From: Paracoccaceae bacterium
GTDB lineage: Bacteria; Pseudomonadota; Alphaproteobacteria; Rhodobacterales; Rhodobacteraceae
Reading direction: 5' to 3'
NCBI GenBank assembly: GCA_029242355.1
Contig: JAQWUC010000033.1
Location: forward strand, 1-34,043
DNA: 34,043 bases
Shown here: positions 31,766 through 34,043 of the stretch, piece after piece
Layout: each line of letters starts with the position of its first letter
Position numbering within the stretch: the stretch's first letter is position 1
Notes under the pieces: model-generated
The model's database searches: none
Told to the model about the DNA's origin: nothing
What the model saw: the letters and a program-made list of their open reading frames with translations, nothing else
Made by a program: the position numbers and the translations under genes

Positions 31766-33250
31766 TTAAGTCCCACAAAACGTTTGATGAACGATTTCAT
31801 TATCATTCGGTGGTTTGATCAAATCGTAAAAGTGAGCTTGTTCTTTAAAAGGAAATTCTAAAGCTTTTGTTAGTCTATGAAATTGTGTTAAATCTCCTTG
31901 TAGACCCTGAGAAATGCAGAGTTCGATTATGTGATTGCGAGGAATGATATAAGGATTATGATGATTCATTTGCTTGTTAATCGTGATTTTATTCTTATCG
32001 TTTAGTTTAAGACGGTTTTTCCAATCTTTAATCCAGTTCGTGAGTTCTGGATGTTTTGGATCTGAAAATAATGCGCACCAATTCTGTTCTTGATCTTTTT
32101 TTAGAAGGTTAGTTAAGTTTCTAAAAGTCAGTGTAAAGTCAGATCTTCCTATTTGCATGTTTTTAAGTAAGCTTTCAATTAATGCTTTGTCGGAAGCCTT
32201 TGGCTTTTTGATTCCAATTTTTTTCCCCATTACGTTTATCCAGAACTCGGTAAATAATGGAAGAAACAGTTCCAATATTTTTTCAGCTTTCTTGATGGCA
32301 GTCTTTTGGTTTTCATCAATTAAAGGCAAAAGAGTTTCTGCTAAGCGGCTAAGATTCCATATGGCAATATGAGGCTGGTTTGAAAACCGATATCTACCTT
32401 GTAAGTCAATTGAACTGTAAACTTTATCAATTTCGAAATGATCCATAAAAGCGCAAGGTCCAAAATCTATTGTCTCGCCCGATAGCGTCATATTATCAGT
32501 ATTCATTACACCATGTATAAAACCAACTCCCATCCACTTTGCAATTAATAGTGCTTGGTTTCGCACTACTTTTTCCAAAAGTGTATGGTATTTATCTGAG
32601 TCGTTTTTGATATCTGGATAGTGACGGAGAATAACGTAATCGGCTAATTCTTTTACTTTATTAGTTTGACCTTTTCGAGAAAAGTATTCGAATGTTCCTA
32701 TTCTTATATGACTTTTCGCCACTCTTGCCAATATCGCTCCTGGAACTTGAGTTTCTCTGATAATTGTTTCTCCAGTAAAGAGAGCTGCTAAGGCGCGTGT
32801 TGTTGGTATCCCAAAGTTGAACATAGCCTCAGAGACGATGTATTCGCGCAAAACAGGCCCTAATCCTGATCTTCCATCACCCATTCGAGAAAATGGTGTT
32901 TTGCCAGAACCTTTTAGTTGAATATCGCGCCGAACGCCATCTGTTCCAATAACTTCCCCAAGCAGGAGTGCTCGGCCATCGCCTAGTTGCGGAACAAAAT
33001 TTCCAAACTGATGACCGGCGTAAACCTGAGCTAAGGGCTCTTGATTAGATAGAATTTTTTTTCCACCGAGAAAATCTACTCCATCTTTTTGCTGTAAATC
33101 CTTTGATGGAAGCCCTAAAAGATCGCTGAGTGGACTATTAAACTTAATTAATCTTAAATCAGGCATTCTTTCTGGATACATCTTTACGTAAAAGTCTTTC
33201 GGCAAAGATGAAAAAGAATTACTGAAAGGGACAGATAACTCGGGCTTCAT
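31766..33250 (-). CDS. selO: SelO-family protein adenylyltransferase (YdiU)
   Basis: Pseudokinase-fold AMPylase that transfers AMP from ATP to protein Ser/Thr/Tyr and links to redox stress. The 494-residue length is normal. Signatures are YAGHQFGNFVPQLGDGRALL, LKGSGKTPFSRMGDGRSGLG (ATP-binding region) and GFIHGVMNTDNMTLSGETID with DFGPCAFMD. The protein ends TFCGT, with Cys492 at the position occupied by selenocysteine in some eukaryotic SelO. It begins 15 bases after the aminotransferase gene stop and so is probably cotranscribed with it. Confidence 0.92.
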   Translation of the reverse strand: MKPELSVPFSNSFSSLPKDFYVKMYPERMPDLRLIKFNSPLSDLLGLPSKDLQQKDGVDFLGGKKILSNQEPLAQVYAGHQFGNFVPQLGDGRALLLGEVIGTDGVRRDIQLKGSGKTPFSRMGDGRSGLGPVLREYIVSEAMFNFGIPTTRALAALFTGETIIRETQVPGAILARVAKSHIRIGTFEYFSRKGQTNKVKELADYVILRHYPDIKNDSDKYHTLLEKVVRNQALLIAKWMGVGFIHGVMNTDNMTLSGETIDFGPCAFMDHFEIDKVYSSIDLQGRYRFSNQPHIAIWNLSRLAETLLPLIDENQKTAIKKAEKILELFLPLFTEFWINVMGKKIGIKKPKASDKALIESLLKNMQIGRSDFTLTFRNLTNLLKKDQEQNWCALFSDPKHPELTNWIKDWKNRLKLNDKNKITINKQMNHHNPYIIPRNHIIELCISQGLQGDLTQFHRLTKALEFPFKEQAHFYDLIKPPNDNEIVHQTFCGT

Positions 33251-33265
33251 TCAGTCACGATGGTG

Positions 33266-34043
33266 TTAATGTGATTTTTCATTTAAAGTTTTACGGAATT
33301 TATCAATGATTTCATCAATGTGGGATTTTTCTGATATAAACATTGGAGCTATAATACCAGTGTCGCCAGTAAATTTTACATGAAGGCCATTCCAAAACAT
33401 ATCTTTTTGCAGCTGTGTTCCTTGTTTCCCTGGAGCTTCGTTTTTATGAACCTCAACTCCTCCCATCATTCCAATTCCTCGAACATCTTTTACTAATGGA
33501 TGATCAGCCAAGGAAAATAAGCAATCTTGAAAGTATGAAGTCATTTCGGCGGCTTGATCGAACAAAGCCTCTTCTTCATAAATTTTTAAAGTTGCTAAAC
33601 CGGCTGCACATGAGGCTGGGTGACCAGAATACGTGTAACCATGGAAGAATTCTATTGCCCCTTCACTTGAGGTATCTGTGACTGCTTCATATATCTTATC
33701 CTTGACGCAGACTGCTCCCATTGGCATTGAACCGTTTGTAATTGCCTTTGCCATTGTCATTATATCAGGTGTAACGCCAAATTTATCTGATGCGAAATTT
33801 GTTCCCATTCGACCAAAACCAGTTATTACTTCGTCAAATACAAGTAGAATACCATTAGCATCACAAATTTCTCGCAACCTTTCAAGGTATCCTATAGGTG
33901 GTACGAGAGTGCCCGTAGAACCGGCAACAGGCTCAACAAAACATGCGGCGATTGTTTGTCCGCCGTAAGTCTGCACAAATCGTTCTAAGTCTTCTGCTAA
34001 CTCTTTACCATTTTTTGGTTGCCCTTTTACGTTGATGTCCTCG
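33266..34043 (-). CDS. Class III aminotransferase, 5' part outside window
   Basis: PLP-dependent class III (omega-) aminotransferase; only the C-terminal about 259 residues lie here. The frame is open to the right edge, so the GTG at 33976 is internal. LLVFDEVITGFGRMGTNFAS holds the PLP-ring-binding Asp and TMAKAITNGSMPMGAV the Schiff-base Lys. FFHGYTYSGHPASCAAGLA is typical of the beta-alanine/omega-amino-acid:pyruvate transaminase group. The physiological amine donor (beta-alanine, taurine, putrescine or similar) cannot be told from this part. It precedes selO on the same strand. Confidence 0.9.
   Translation of the reverse strand, partial: EDINVKGQPKNGKELAEDLERFVQTYGGQTIAACFVEPVAGSTGTLVPPIGYLERLREICDANGILLVFDEVITGFGRMGTNFASDKFGVTPDIMTMAKAITNGSMPMGAVCVKDKIYEAVTDTSSEGAIEFFHGYTYSGHPASCAAGLATLKIYEEEALFDQAAEMTSYFQDCLFSLADHPLVKDVRGIGMMGGVEVHKNEAPGKQGTQLQKDMFWNGLHVKFTGDTGIIAPMFISEKSHIDEIIDKFRKTLNEKSH

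Noticed and set aside
1-34043. CRISPR array, tRNA genes, insertion sequences
   Set aside because: No regularly spaced repeats, cloverleaf-like segments or transposase-like proteins were seen on either strand.

Overview
The window is AT-rich, densely packed bacterial DNA with short intergenic gaps. It looks like a chromosomal segment of a marine-type alphaproteobacterium. The main clues are class III cyclases (one of the TolB/TPR architecture), a DUF1045/phnN/phnM phosphonate group, a cupin of the DMSP-lyase family, an M24 peptidase, an enolase-superfamily dehydratase and several small transporters. The lineage is inferred from gene content and cannot be fixed more precisely here. TGA, TAA and TAG all act as stops, so the standard bacterial code applies. 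TTG starts preceded by good ribosome-binding sites recur (rpe, the CueR-like regulator, allE). There are no tRNA or rRNA genes, CRISPR arrays or insertion sequences that I can see.

Layout. 1-3345: 3' end of an adenosine deaminase gene, a 49-residue DUF2256 gene on the minus strand, an azlCD branched-chain amino acid exporter pair and allE. 3452-5218: cyclase/TolB/TPR regulator. 5238-7504 (minus): tungstate importer in the order tupB-tupC-tupA. 7635-8171: hpt. 8237-9584 (minus): DUF4396 membrane protein plus an SDR, behind a CueR-type promoter with a 19-bp spacer and divergent from the CueR-like gene. 9584-13641: CueR-like regulator, NUDIX hydrolase, DUF1045 2H phosphoesterase, phnN, phnM and a dual-specificity-type phosphatase; the C-P lyase core genes are not in the window. 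13657-15066: orphan acyl carrier protein, a gene-poor stretch with nested inverted repeats, and the DMSP-lyase-family cupin. 15056-20374: SDR, enolase-superfamily dehydratase, M24 peptidase, DMT permease and SMP-30 lactonase, which together resemble a non-phosphorylating sugar-acid route. 20387-22527: a divergent pair in which an NrtS-like membrane domain fused to a PAS-like domain faces a cyclase carrying a clearly related PAS-like domain. 22550-25017: quinone oxidoreductase, rpe and a redoxin. 25180-31325: cobalamin uptake unit btuF-btuC-btuD, a cobalamin riboswitch, btuB, and a tonB-like gene split by one in-frame TAA. 31330-34043 (minus): a frameshifted cytochrome b561 remnant, selO and the 3' part of a class III aminotransferase gene.

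Functional threads. Purine and PRPP chemistry recurs (adenosine deaminase, allE, hpt, phnN). Metal and cofactor supply is prominent (tungstate, copper sensing, B12). Two cyclases within 19 kb point to cyclic-nucleotide signalling. The least conventional item is the NrtS-PAS / PAS-cyclase pair: both proteins carry about 125 residues of the same sensor-like domain at roughly half identity, which suggests an anion-linked membrane protein and a cyclase that evolved together by domain duplication. Two neighbouring genes at 30-31.7 kb are broken (tonB by an in-frame stop, b561 by a one-base slip in a seven-base run). Either these are real lesions or the local sequence contains errors.
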